Shown: piece by piece, positions 9,421 through 17,881 of the stretch | Layout: each line of letters begins with the position of its first letter | Position numbering within the stretch: position 1 is the first letter of the stretch | Assembly: GCA_000597885.1 (NCBI GenBank) | Contig: CP004371.1 | Coordinates: 4,679,001-4,743,000, forward strand | DNA from: Flammeovirgaceae bacterium 311 | Lineage (GTDB): Bacteria > Bacteroidota > Bacteroidia > Cytophagales > Cyclobacteriaceae | Direction of reading: 5' to 3' | Length of the DNA stretch: 64,000 nt | Program-made: the position numbers and the translations under genes | Notes under the pieces: generated by a model | What the model saw: the letters and a program-made list of their open reading frames with translations, nothing else | The model's database searches: none | Told to the model about the DNA's origin: nothing

Positions 9421-11454
9421 ATGGTCTTGAAGAGAATTACATACCTGCCAGGCTGTCTGTTGCTGTTACTGCTGCTGACTTTTGTTGGATGCATGCCGGC
9501 AGCAGCTCAGTACGATAATGTTTTCTTCAGGCTAAAGCCTGCAGGCCAGAAAGGTCTGCTCCTGTACCAGGCCGGTGCTTACGAAAAAGCCATTCCACAC
9601 ATTAAGCAGGCCATTGAGCAGCAAAGCAGCGATTTGTTCATGCTGATGCTGGCACATTCCTATGCACTTACTGGTAAATCTCATGAGGCTGTTCGCCTGT
9701 ACAGGCAAACGGGCGACCCCCATCAGCTGGAGGCCAAACACCTGCTTGCCTACACCCTTTGCCTGCAGTCGTTGGGCCGTACTGAGGAGGCCCGCGGCAG
9801 TTTTCAGGCTTACCTGGGCAAGCTTGGCGAAACCACTGTAGTAGCCGAAGACCTCGGGAAATCAGATTTATACCGAACTGCCATTAGGTATTCGGTACAT
9901 CCGCTCTCCATCAACTCCCGGCAGCACGAGTTTGCCCCGGTGCTTACCAAAGAGGGCATTCTGTTTGTTTCTGATAGAAAAAAGGGTGGTATTGTAAAGC
10001 GAAGCTTTTCCAGCCATGTAACAGACCTGGATGTATACAAAGCAGAGGCAAGAAGCAACACCCGCTTTGTAAATTATACCCGCCTGGAGCATGAGGTTAA
10101 CAGCAACCTGCACGAAGGTCCGGCCAGCCAGGATACTACCGGCAACCTTTATTTCAGCCGGTCTGAGCGCGGGGGGCAGTTATCGCTCTGGCTCGCCAAA
10201 TCCTTATCCGGACAAACTGGCTGGCGACAGGCCGAAAAAATGCAGGTTCCTGCAGCCGGAAATTTGTTCCATCCGGCCGTGAGTGCCGATGGCAGCCTGA
10301 TGTACTATGTCTCTGATATGCCCGAAGGCATGGGTGGAACAGATATTTATTACTCTGTACTGCAGGATGGCGAATGGTCTGCACCGGTAAATGCCGGCCC
10401 CAGGATCAATACGCCGGGTAACGAATCTTTTCCTGTATTGCAGGGCAACAAGCTCTACTTTTCTTCCGACGGGCGCATAGGCCTTGGCCGCCTGGATATA
10501 TATGAAGCTCTGCTAAGCGGTACCACCGTACTACACGTGCGTAACATGGGAGCCCCCGTCAACTCTCCTGAAGATGATTTTGGGCTGGTTTGGCTGCCCG
10601 ATGGGAGCGGAGGCTATTTTGCCTCAAACCGCAAAGGAAGCAGGGGCGGTGATGACCTCTACCGGCTCGATTACCATGTAATACACCTGGAGGGAACCGT
10701 ACTGGACAGCACCAACCAAAAACCGCTGGCAGGCGCCAGGGTAGAGTTGCAGAATCCTGATGGCAGCACGAGGCAGGCTGTTACCAACGATGCAGGCGCC
10801 TGGGGCTTTACCCTTTATCCGGGAGAGAATTATAAGCTGACCATAGAAGCAAAAAGTTACCGCTCACGCACCCTCAACTATTCTACCCTGCAGGGAAAGC
10901 AATATGGTAAGCGGCAATATGCAGTAGCGCTGGAGCGCAGAACCAAAATATTTGTGCTGGGTAATGTGAGATTACCCGATAAAAAGCGGGCTGCACATAC
11001 ACAGGTAATTGTTTATGATATGTCCGGTGGTAAACCAGATACCCTGCAGGCGAACGAGCGTGGTAGTTTTGAGGTAGAACTGGATACCGAAAGTTCATAC
11101 TCATTTTTATTTGGATGCAATGCAATGGGGAGCGTTGCAGAATTTACAACCTCGGCCAGAACTGATGCTTCGTTATCGCATTATTTAAACATAGACCTGA
11201 GCGAACAGCAGCGCTATACAGTCGCAGGCCGGGTAGAAGGGGCAGATACCAGTCAGCCACTTGTACTCTGGCTTACAAACAGCATCAGCAATGAGCAGCA
11301 ATTGCTGTGGCCGGAGAACGGCCGATTCTCTTTTGAAGCGAGCTCTCTGGCAGGCTATGAACTTTGCCTGCAGCAGGGCGGTAAAAACCGCACCCTTTAC
11401 CTGAACCAGGGCTGGAAACAGCCCCAGCGTGAGGTTGTACTTCGCTTAGAATAA
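9421..11454 (+). CDS. TPR / PD40 (WD40-like) / carboxypeptidase-regulatory domain protein, PorE-like without OmpA domain
   Basis: Exported 677-aa protein; its ATG directly abuts the PorP stop codon. The signal segment ends near GCMPAAAQ, and a lipoprotein cysteine is possible. TPR-like helices cover about 40-140. A PD40 beta-propeller follows (about 165-415) with repeated F-x-P-x-x-x-x-G-x-L-x-F-x-S-D-R or GGxDxY motifs (HEFAPVLTKEGILFVSDRK; GMGGTDIYYS; GLGRLDIYEA; SRGGDDLYRL). A CarboxypepD_reg domain (about 420-500; LEGTVLDSTNQKPLAGARV) comes next, then two more beta-rich segments. The architecture resembles PorE/SprE-class type IX accessory proteins, but the usual C-terminal OmpA peptidoglycan-binding domain is absent. 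As last gene of the kinase-adhesin-PorP operon it is probably a periplasmic or outer-membrane accessory of the same export unit. Confidence 0.88.
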   Translation: MVLKRITYLPGCLLLLLLLTFVGCMPAAAQYDNVFFRLKPAGQKGLLLYQAGAYEKAIPHIKQAIEQQSSDLFMLMLAHSYALTGKSHEAVRLYRQTGDPHQLEAKHLLAYTLCLQSLGRTEEARGSFQAYLGKLGETTVVAEDLGKSDLYRTAIRYSVHPLSINSRQHEFAPVLTKEGILFVSDRKKGGIVKRSFSSHVTDLDVYKAEARSNTRFVNYTRLEHEVNSNLHEGPASQDTTGNLYFSRSERGGQLSLWLAKSLSGQTGWRQAEKMQVPAAGNLFHPAVSADGSLMYYVSDMPEGMGGTDIYYSVLQDGEWSAPVNAGPRINTPGNESFPVLQGNKLYFSSDGRIGLGRLDIYEALLSGTTVLHVRNMGAPVNSPEDDFGLVWLPDGSGGYFASNRKGSRGGDDLYRLDYHVIHLEGTVLDSTNQKPLAGARVELQNPDGSTRQAVTNDAGAWGFTLYPGENYKLTIEAKSYRSRTLNYSTLQGKQYGKRQYAVALERRTKIFVLGNVRLPDKKRAAHTQVIVYDMSGGKPDTLQANERGSFEVELDTESSYSFLFGCNAMGSVAEFTTSARTDASLSHYLNIDLSEQQRYTVAGRVEGADTSQPLVLWLTNSISNEQQLLWPENGRFSFEASSLAGYELCLQQGGKNRTLYLNQGWKQPQREVVLRLE

Positions 11455-11809
11455 TTAACTTACCAAAGCGAGAAAGTGAGGGGTTATCAGAAACTGAATT
11501 GATCGGGGTGCCGTATGTTTAGTTAGGCTGACGACATTTTTCTAAACTCATCTATATTCATTCTAAATTTCATGGAATAGCGCTTTAGATCTTTGGTTTT
11601 GAAAAAAGAATCACGGATATTTTTGCTTGTAAAAGAGCTGATTAGGCCTCCTTTTGCTAATGTTTAAAAATATTTGTAAAAATTTAGCCCCAAAGCATTG
11701 CCTCATATGCGGTAGCTTTGTTTTTTTATGACCTGAAAGGGAATGAATTGGCCGCAACGTAACTAAACTTGTAACTGCACCTTCCTGATCAAAACCACTT
11801 TACAGCATT
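11455..11809. other. Intergenic region after type IX operon
   Basis: A 355-nt A+T-rich gap with no credible ORF and no strong terminator hairpin after 11454. Its one recognisable element is a -7-like box at 11713-11720, listed separately. Confidence 0.5.
11713..11720 (+). promoter_or_regulatory. Possible -7 promoter box for the acidic protein gene
   Basis: TAGCTTTG matches the Bacteroidota -7 consensus TAnnTTTG exactly and lies 89 nt before the ATG at 11810. No TTTG is found 19 nt upstream, so support is partial. Confidence 0.35.
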
Positions 11810-12202
11810 ATGCCACAACCTACAAATTCGAACAAGAAGCGTATCATTAAGGATTACGAAAATCTGCCCGAAGAAATTATCAGCAGGGTTAAGATGGAGT
11901 ATCCCTACGGCTTTGCCAATAACCTGGTTAGTTTTACAAATAAGGAAGGTAAAAGAGTTTCGGCGCTGCCGTTCGAAACCGAAGATATCTATTACCTGAT
12001 CCGCATGACGGTGCAGGAAGCGCGCCAGATCATCAGCGATGATGATGATTATGATGATGAAGGCAACCTAAGGGACAGCTTTGCCGGCGAAGATGCAGCA
12101 GCAGATGCCGAAGATAACTTTGATGATGATGCGGCTGAAGAGAAAAGCCCATATGCCGATAAGCCTGTGGATGAGGATGACGACGACGATGATGAGTTTT
12201 AA
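11810..12202 (+). CDS. Conserved-looking hypothetical protein with highly acidic tail
   Basis: Small cytoplasmic protein of 130 aa, function not recognised. The basic N-terminus (MPQPTNSNKKRIIKDYENLP) leads into a folded-looking core (about 15-75) with aromatic and charged residues (EYPYGFANNLVSF, LPFETEDIYYLIRMTVQEAR). The last about 55 residues are an Asp/Glu-rich, probably disordered tail ending in a run of aspartates (VDEDDDDDDEF). No signal peptide or membrane segment is visible. The layout of a compact domain plus polyacidic tail recalls RNA-polymerase delta-like or nucleic-acid-mimic proteins, but that is analogy only. The gene is monocistronic, with a -7-like box upstream and a strong terminator directly after. 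Confidence 0.8.
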   Translation: MPQPTNSNKKRIIKDYENLPEEIISRVKMEYPYGFANNLVSFTNKEGKRVSALPFETEDIYYLIRMTVQEARQIISDDDDYDDEGNLRDSFAGEDAAADAEDNFDDDAAEEKSPYADKPVDEDDDDDDEF

Positions 12203-12210
12203 TCATATTG

Positions 12211-12235
12211 AAGCAGCCTTGGCTGCTTTTTTATT
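12211..12235 (+). terminator. Rho-independent terminator
   Basis: Stem AAGCAGCC (12211-12218) and GGCTGCTT (12221-12228) with a very tight loop, continuing into TTTTATTTA. It starts 9 nt after the stop codon. Confidence 0.85.
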
Positions 12236-12335
12236 TATTGCGCATGCCTGAGTACATCCTGCTACTGTTCATCCAGGCTTTTAGCTAATCCATCTATATC
12301 TATATGCTGGTAGAAAGCCTCTAAAATCTTATTCT

Positions 12336-13091
12336 GTGAAAATAAACCCTTGTTTGCTGCCGCTGCTTTTTACTTTTTATCTGCTTGGCTGTGGAGGCTC
12401 AGCCGACAGATCTGCCGAAGAGCAAACGGCAACAGACACGGCACAGAGAGAATCTCCTGTAGGAACAGGGCTGAATGTTGACGGTCCCACACAAATTACA
12501 GGCCTCCTGCAGACCAGCGGTCTGCAGCCGCATGAAGCAAAGGCACTGGGGCTGCCGGAGGGGGGCTATCAGCTTCTTTCACAAACCGCTTATTTTTTAA
12601 AAGGATCAGATACCCTGAAAGCGTACCTGGGCCAGTGCATAACCCTTAGCGGACAAATGCAGGAAGGCTGGCAGCAGGAACAGGAGCAGAGTGGGGAGCA
12701 GACAACCTACAACAGGGGCTTGTTTGTGGTGGATGAGATACACCCGCAATTATACAGCTACTGCCATTACACCGATACCCTCCTGACACAGCCACAAGGC
12801 AGAGAAATTACGTATAACGGGCAGGTAGAGCGTATGCAGCGTCCTGCTCCGGATATTGCCTACGATTACCAGCTTCGGCTTCAAAAGCCTTATCGCGATG
12901 AGAATAATCCTGTTGCCCCGGGCAGCCTGGTGCATACCTTGCCGCTGATACCCGGAAGTTTTGAGGTGCTTAGCACTTTGGAGGCTGCCGTGCGCCAGGA
13001 TAAACAGCTGCGCATAGAGGGCATCCAGCATCAGGGATATGCTGAAAGTCAGGCAGTATGGGTAACAGCTGCCGACAGCCTGGCGCTGTAG
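12336..13091 (+). CDS. Predicted lipoprotein of unknown function
   Basis: 251 aa with a GTG start. The signal segment ends in a lipobox (YLLGC, Cys about residue 19) followed by GGSADRSAEEQ, so it should be a lipid-anchored envelope protein. The mature part has repeated OB-like or SH3-like beta patterns (YLGQCITLSGQMQEGW; GREITYNGQVERMQRP; LRIEGIQHQGY), suggesting small beta-barrel domains, but I recognise no family. A start near 12336 is favoured because the lipoprotein signal begins there. It stands alone, with a terminator upstream and pyruvate carboxylase downstream on the same strand after 145 nt. Confidence 0.75.
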   Translation: MKINPCLLPLLFTFYLLGCGGSADRSAEEQTATDTAQRESPVGTGLNVDGPTQITGLLQTSGLQPHEAKALGLPEGGYQLLSQTAYFLKGSDTLKAYLGQCITLSGQMQEGWQQEQEQSGEQTTYNRGLFVVDEIHPQLYSYCHYTDTLLTQPQGREITYNGQVERMQRPAPDIAYDYQLRLQKPYRDENNPVAPGSLVHTLPLIPGSFEVLSTLEAAVRQDKQLRIEGIQHQGYAESQAVWVTAADSLAL

Positions 13092-13109
13092 TGCAATTTT
13101 TTAATTTCA

Positions 13110-13182
13110 ACAGGCCTTTTTATTTTTAAATTATCTTATATTTTAGCTTCCGCAAACGTTAGCATAGCCTGTAAAGGCCTGT
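13110..13182. repeat. Separated inverted repeat between lipoprotein gene and pyc
   Basis: ACAGGCCTTT (13110-13119) and its exact complement AAAGGCCTGT (13173-13182), 53 nt apart. The right arm runs into TTTTTA, so it may act as a loose terminator for the upstream gene or form a leader structure for pyc. Each arm also contains the palindrome AGGCCT. Confidence 0.45.
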
Positions 13183-13236
13183 TTTTACTAATTCTTTTAA
13201 AACTGTTTGCGTTAATTTTTTAATACAACTATCCTC

Positions 13237-16200
13237 ATGAACCGAGACGAAATCCGCAAAATCAACAAAATTATGGTGGCCAATCGGGGCGAAATTGCCA
13301 TACGTGTGCTGCGCGCAAGCTCAGAAATGCGCATTCGCACTGTGGCGGTGTATACCTACGAAGACCGCTACTCCCTGCACCGTTACAAAGCCGACGAGGC
13401 CTACCAGATTGGCCGCGACGATGATCCCCTGAAGCCTTACCTGGACATAGAAGAAATCATTACCCTGGCCAAGAATAAAGGGGTGGATGCCATTCATCCC
13501 GGGTATGGGTTCCTGAGTGAAAACGTCAATTTTGCCCGCCGCTGCGAAGAGGAGGGGATCATTTTTGTAGGTCCGCGCTCGGAGGTAATGGATTTGCTGG
13601 GCGATAAGGTAAAAGCCAAGGAAGTGGCCCGTGCTGCAGGTGTGCCGCTTATTGAGGATAGCCGCGAGCCCCTCACCGATCTGGAGGTGGCCAGGCGGGA
13701 GGCCAATCGTATAGGCTACCCGCTGATGATCAAGGCAGCTGCCGGCGGCGGCGGCAGGGGCATGCGGGTGGTAGAAGACGATCAGCAGCTGGAGAAGCTG
13801 TTTAGTGAAGCCCGTAATGAGGCCCGCACCGCCTTTGGCGATGATTCTGTTTTTCTGGAAAAATACATCCTCGATCCCAAGCACATCGAAGTGCAGATCA
13901 TGGGTGATCACCATGGGAACCTTATTCACCTCTACGAGCGCGACTGCTCTGTGCAGCGCCGCTTTCAGAAGGTGGTGGAGGTGGCTCCCTCAGTACTGGC
14001 AGAAAAAACCCGCCAGAAATTGTACGAGTATGCCCTAAGCATTACCCGTCATGTAAACTACAATAATGTGGGTACGGTAGAGTTTCTGGTAGACCGGGAA
14101 GAGAACATCTACTTTATTGAAGTAAACCCCCGCATACAGGTAGAACATACTATCACAGAAGAAATTACAGGCATCGATATTGTGCGGTCGCAGATCTTAA
14201 TTGCCCGTAATATTCCCCTGAATGATCCGCGCCTGCTGGTGGGCCGCCAGGAAGATATTCACTGCAATGGCTTTGCCATACAGTGCCGTATTACCACCGA
14301 AGATCCGGAGAATAACTTTCAGCCCGATTACGGCACCCTTATTGCCTACCGCAATGCTGCGGGCTTTGGCATCCGCCTCGATGAGGGCTCTTCCTATCCG
14401 GGTATGACCATCTCGCCATTTTTCGATTCCATGCTGGTAAAGGTTTCGGCATCGGGCCGTACGCTTAAAGGCGCTGCCCAGCGCCTGAACCGTGCCCTGC
14501 GGGAGTTCAGGATCAGGGGGGTTAAAACAAATATCGGTTTCCTGGAAAATGTGGTGCAGCACCCAACCTTTCAGGCAGGTGAGGCAACGGTTGGTTTTAT
14601 CAAAAATCACCCGGAGCTGATGAAAGTACCCCTGCGCCAGGACCGGGGCACTAAAATGCTGCGCTTTGTCGCCAACACCACCATCAACGGAAATCCTACT
14701 GTAAAGAATTTCGATCCAAGCCGCCGCTTCCGCACACCAAAAGTGCCGGTGTGGGATCGCCTGGGAGAGTTTCCTAAAGGAACCAAGGACAGACTTACTG
14801 AGCTGGGCCCCGAAGGTTTTGTGCAGTGGTTAAAGGAGCAAAAAAGTATTCAGTATACCGATACTACTTTCCGCGATGCGCACCAGAGCCTGCTGGCTAC
14901 CCGCATGCGTACCATCGACATGTTGAAGGTGGCCGAAGGCCTGGCCCATCAGCATCCGCAGGTATTCAGCATGGAAGTATGGGGCGGCGCTACCTTCGAT
15001 GTATGCATGCGCTTTCTGCAGGAAGATCCCTGGGAGCGTCTGCGCCTGTTCCGGCAGCACATCCCCAATATTCTGCTGCAGATGCTGCTACGCGGCTCTA
15101 ATGCTGTAGGCTATAAAGCCTATCCCGACAACCTCATCGAGAAGTTCGTCGAAAAAAGCTGGGAAACCGGCATCGATGTGTTCCGCATCTTCGACTCCCT
15201 GAACTGGGTGGAGGCCATGAAGGTAAGTATACGGGCCGTGCGCGAACGTACAGGCGCCCTGGCCGAAACTGCCATCTGCTACACCGGAGATCTGCTCAAC
15301 CCCAGCGAAACCAAATATACGCTGCAGTACTACCTCGATCTGGCGCGCAGGCTGGAAGACGAAGGCGCCCACATACTGGCCATAAAAGACATGGCAGGAC
15401 TCCTGAAGCCTTATGCGGCAGAAGTGCTGGTACGGGAGCTCAAAAAGGCTGTCAGTATGCCCATACACCTGCACACGCACGATACCTCCTCCATACAGGC
15501 AGCTACGTATCTGAAAGCCATAGAGGCAGGTGTAGATGTGGTAGATGTGGCACTGGCATCCATGTCGGGCCTTACCTCGCAACCTAACTTTAACGCTGTA
15601 GCTGCCTTTATGCAGGGGCACGAGCGGGAGCTGCCCCTGAACCTGCCATCGCTGAACGAATTCAGTAATTATTTTGAAGATGTGCGCGAGTACTATTATC
15701 CCTTCGAAAGTGGCCTGAAAGCTGGTACTGCCGAGGTATACGAGCACGAAATTCCGGGCGGGCAATACTCTAACCTGCGCCCGCAGGCAACCGCCCTGGG
15801 GCTGGAAAAGCAGTTTGAGGAAGTGAAGAAGAACTATGCGGTGGTAAACCAGATGTTCGGTAACCTGGTAAAGGTTACGCCCTCCTCTAAAGTGGTGGGC
15901 GATATGGCCATTTTCATGACTTCCAATAAGCTGACAGAGCAGGATATTCTGGAGCGGGGACACAGCCTTAGCTTTCCGGAGTCAGTGGTAAGCCTGATGA
16001 AGGGCGATCTGGGGCAGGCACCGGGTGGTTTCCCCAAAAAGCTGCAGCAAATAATCCTGAAAGGGCAGGAGCCCTATACCGACAGGCCAAATGCACACCT
16101 CGAGCCGGTGGATTTCGACAAAGAATTTGCTGCGTTCAGGGAGCGATTTGGTGCAGAAACTTCCTTCCTGGATTTTCTGTCGTTTCAGCTCTATCCCAAG

Positions 16201-16686
16201 GTATTTGAAAGTTTTTGCCACCACCGCAAGCTTTATGGCAATGTCATGAGCCTGCCAACCCCTGTTTTTTTCTATGGCCTCCGCAATGGCGAAGATACGC
16301 TGGTGGAGATCGACGAGGGCAAGAACATCATCATCAAGCTGCTGTACATCTCCGATCCCGATGAGGAAGGTATGCGGATGGTATCTTTTGAGCTAAATGG
16401 CCAGAGCCGCCGCTTTAAAATACGCGATGAAAACCTGGCCGTTACGAAAGTGTATAACCGTAAGGCCAGCGCTGCCGGCGAGGTAGGCGCACCGCTGCAG
16501 GGACGTATTGCACAGCTGATGATAAAGGAGGGAGATCAGGTTAAAGAAAACCAGCCGCTCTTTGTGATCGAGGCCATGAAAATGGAAACCACGATAGCAG
16601 CCCCGGCCGCAGGAACCATCAGCAAAATACATCTCAACGCCGGCACCATGGTAGAGCAGGACGACCTGGTAGTGGAACTGGGTTAA
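13237..16686 (+). CDS. pyc: Pyruvate carboxylase (biotin-dependent, single-chain)
   Basis: Converts pyruvate, bicarbonate and ATP to oxaloacetate, replenishing the TCA cycle and feeding gluconeogenesis; cytoplasmic. The 1149-aa length is right for the single-chain enzyme. The N-terminal biotin carboxylase (about 10-460) shows KIMVANRGEIAIRVLRA, the glycine-rich ATP-grasp loop AAAGGGGRGMR and the active-site stretch EVNPRIQVEHTITEEITG. The carboxyltransferase domain (about 535-815) shows YTDTTFRDAHQSLLATRMR, the carboxylated-lysine region AIKDMAGLL (about 715) and the metal-binding HLHTHDTS (about 744). A PC-type linker/tetramerisation region follows. The C-terminal biotinyl domain has EAMKMET with the biotin lysine at about residue 1115. 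ATG start. Followed by a terminator shared with the convergent acyltransferase gene. Confidence 0.97.
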   Translation: MNRDEIRKINKIMVANRGEIAIRVLRASSEMRIRTVAVYTYEDRYSLHRYKADEAYQIGRDDDPLKPYLDIEEIITLAKNKGVDAIHPGYGFLSENVNFARRCEEEGIIFVGPRSEVMDLLGDKVKAKEVARAAGVPLIEDSREPLTDLEVARREANRIGYPLMIKAAAGGGGRGMRVVEDDQQLEKLFSEARNEARTAFGDDSVFLEKYILDPKHIEVQIMGDHHGNLIHLYERDCSVQRRFQKVVEVAPSVLAEKTRQKLYEYALSITRHVNYNNVGTVEFLVDREENIYFIEVNPRIQVEHTITEEITGIDIVRSQILIARNIPLNDPRLLVGRQEDIHCNGFAIQCRITTEDPENNFQPDYGTLIAYRNAAGFGIRLDEGSSYPGMTISPFFDSMLVKVSASGRTLKGAAQRLNRALREFRIRGVKTNIGFLENVVQHPTFQAGEATVGFIKNHPELMKVPLRQDRGTKMLRFVANTTINGNPTVKNFDPSRRFRTPKVPVWDRLGEFPKGTKDRLTELGPEGFVQWLKEQKSIQYTDTTFRDAHQSLLATRMRTIDMLKVAEGLAHQHPQVFSMEVWGGATFDVCMRFLQEDPWERLRLFRQHIPNILLQMLLRGSNAVGYKAYPDNLIEKFVEKSWETGIDVFRIFDSLNWVEAMKVSIRAVRERTGALAETAICYTGDLLNPSETKYTLQYYLDLARRLEDEGAHILAIKDMAGLLKPYAAEVLVRELKKAVSMPIHLHTHDTSSIQAATYLKAIEAGVDVVDVALASMSGLTSQPNFNAVAAFMQGHERELPLNLPSLNEFSNYFEDVREYYYPFESGLKAGTAEVYEHEIPGGQYSNLRPQATALGLEKQFEEVKKNYAVVNQMFGNLVKVTPSSKVVGDMAIFMTSNKLTEQDILERGHSLSFPESVVSLMKGDLGQAPGGFPKKLQQIILKGQEPYTDRPNAHLEPVDFDKEFAAFRERFGAETSFLDFLSFQLYPKVFESFCHHRKLYGNVMSLPTPVFFYGLRNGEDTLVEIDEGKNIIIKLLYISDPDEEGMRMVSFELNGQSRRFKIRDENLAVTKVYNRKASAAGEVGAPLQGRIAQLMIKEGDQVKENQPLFVIEAMKMETTIAAPAAGTISKIHLNAGTMVEQDDLVVELG

Positions 16687-16697
16687 AATAGCATGTC

Positions 16698-16737
16698 AAA
16701 CCTCTGGGGTACTCACAATCCCGGAGGTTTTATTTAC
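16698..16737. terminator. Bidirectional terminator between pyc and the acyltransferase gene
   Basis: Arms AAACCTCTGGG (16698-16708) and CCCGGAGGTTT (16720-16730) pair over 11 bp with one G-T wobble, flanked by TTTATTT on the plus side. It lies between convergent stop codons. Confidence 0.8.
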
Positions 16738-17504
16738 GACACCCTGCTCGGGGCCTGTGTGCGGAAGTAGGTGTCGTGCAGTTCCTGCAGTTTGTTTTCC
16801 ATAGTGGCATGAACCTCCGTTTTCAGGGCGGGCACATCGGCAGTGGTGAGCCCGTTTACGGATACAGGCGGCATAACTTGTACCCGGATCGTTCCGGGGC
16901 GCATCAGCAGAGAATTGGCGGGCATTAAGCGGTTGGCGCCGGCAATGGCAACAGGTACTAATGCAGCACCTGTTTCAATGGCAATCCTGAAGGCCCCGTC
17001 GTAAAAAGGATTCAGCAGATTGGCAGATTTGTTTACTGTGCCCTCCGGAAAGATCATGATGGAGGTGCCGCCCTGCAGGGCTCTCCTCATCTTTAATACA
17101 CTGTTTCTGCGGCTGCGTGCACTGGAGCGGTCTACCATCACGGTAATAGCGCGTGCCAGCCAGCCAAAGACGGGTATGTTGCCCACTTCTTTCTTAGAAA
17201 GGGGTTTAAAGGCTCCTTTGGTGATAAGTGGCAGCAGGCATATGTCCAGAAATGAGGTGTGGTTGGGAATAATGATGTAAGATTCCCGGCTGTTTATGTT
17301 CTCCAGTCCCTTTACATCGTACCATATGCCGGTAAACAGCCTGAAGCTCTGAGCCCAGAGGTGAAAGCCCCAAAAACTTAAGCGGTTCCCCTCTTTTTTG
17401 AACAGCAGGGGCAAAAGCATCAGGGGTGAATATAAAAACATAAAAAAAGCGAACACTAGCCCCGCATATAGAGTATATATAGGCAACAGCGGATTTTTCC
17501 TCAT
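16734..17504 (-). CDS. 1-acyl-sn-glycerol-3-phosphate acyltransferase (PlsC family)
   Basis: Membrane enzyme that transfers an acyl group to lysophosphatidic acid in phospholipid synthesis. From Met at 17504 it has 256 aa: a hydrophobic N-terminus (about 5-45), then the acyltransferase signatures NHTSFLD (HX4D catalytic motif), the glycerol-3-phosphate-binding FPEGTVN, and VPVAIAGANRLMP. I chose the internal ATG at 17504 (MRKNPLLPIYTLYAG) over the in-frame ATG at 17552 because the 16 extra residues (MDDLCDYYDYLDKKIQ) are acidic and unlike the membrane-directed start expected of this family. The longer form cannot be excluded. Exact acyl-acceptor specificity is not readable. Confidence 0.88.
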   Translation of the reverse strand: MRKNPLLPIYTLYAGLVFAFFMFLYSPLMLLPLLFKKEGNRLSFWGFHLWAQSFRLFTGIWYDVKGLENINSRESYIIIPNHTSFLDICLLPLITKGAFKPLSKKEVGNIPVFGWLARAITVMVDRSSARSRRNSVLKMRRALQGGTSIMIFPEGTVNKSANLLNPFYDGAFRIAIETGAALVPVAIAGANRLMPANSLLMRPGTIRVQVMPPVSVNGLTTADVPALKTEVHATMENKLQELHDTYFRTQAPSRVS

Positions 17505-17624
17505 CTGAATTTTTTTATCCAAGTAATCATAGTAATCACATAAATCGTCCAAATAATTTCCGTATTTTACTAATTACTTACATACGTAAACTTTTGGGCG
17601 ATTGGCAATATAATAGTTACGGAG

Positions 17625-17831
17625 ATGCAACCACAAAAAGCCAAAGATTTTGTAAAGAACCTACGAGAGCTGAATGACGCCCTTGCGGGTCTGATTAAGA
17701 ACCTGCGTAAAGATATCACGATACTGGAAAAAAGTATTGAGGATAATCGCAAGTACCTGAAAAAGCCTTTTTTAGATAAGCGCCTTCGCGGAAATGATCT
17801 TATTCAGGGTCTGCGCGAGCACTTGAACTAA
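17625..17831 (+). CDS. Small hypothetical coiled-coil protein
   Basis: 68-aa protein rich in Lys, Arg, Leu and Glu with heptad-like spacing (DFVKNLRELNDALAGLIKNL, DITILEKSIEDNRKYL), so mostly helical and probably a coiled coil; no signal peptide. It sits alone between the divergent acyltransferase gene and the convergent lipid kinase gene. ATG start with TTACGGAG 8 nt upstream as a possible weak ribosome site. Codon use and clean ends support a real gene, but no function is recognised. Confidence 0.65.
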   Translation: MQPQKAKDFVKNLRELNDALAGLIKNLRKDITILEKSIEDNRKYLKKPFLDKRLRGNDLIQGLREHLN

Positions 17832-17881
17832 GTAATGCAGGCTACCCCCATAATTTTTTCAAGGTAGCAAGCCGCTCCTGG

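Noticed and set aside
15088-15963. Minus-strand open frame of 291 codons inside pyc
   Set aside because: Antisense to the conserved carboxyltransferase domain; no recognisable protein features.
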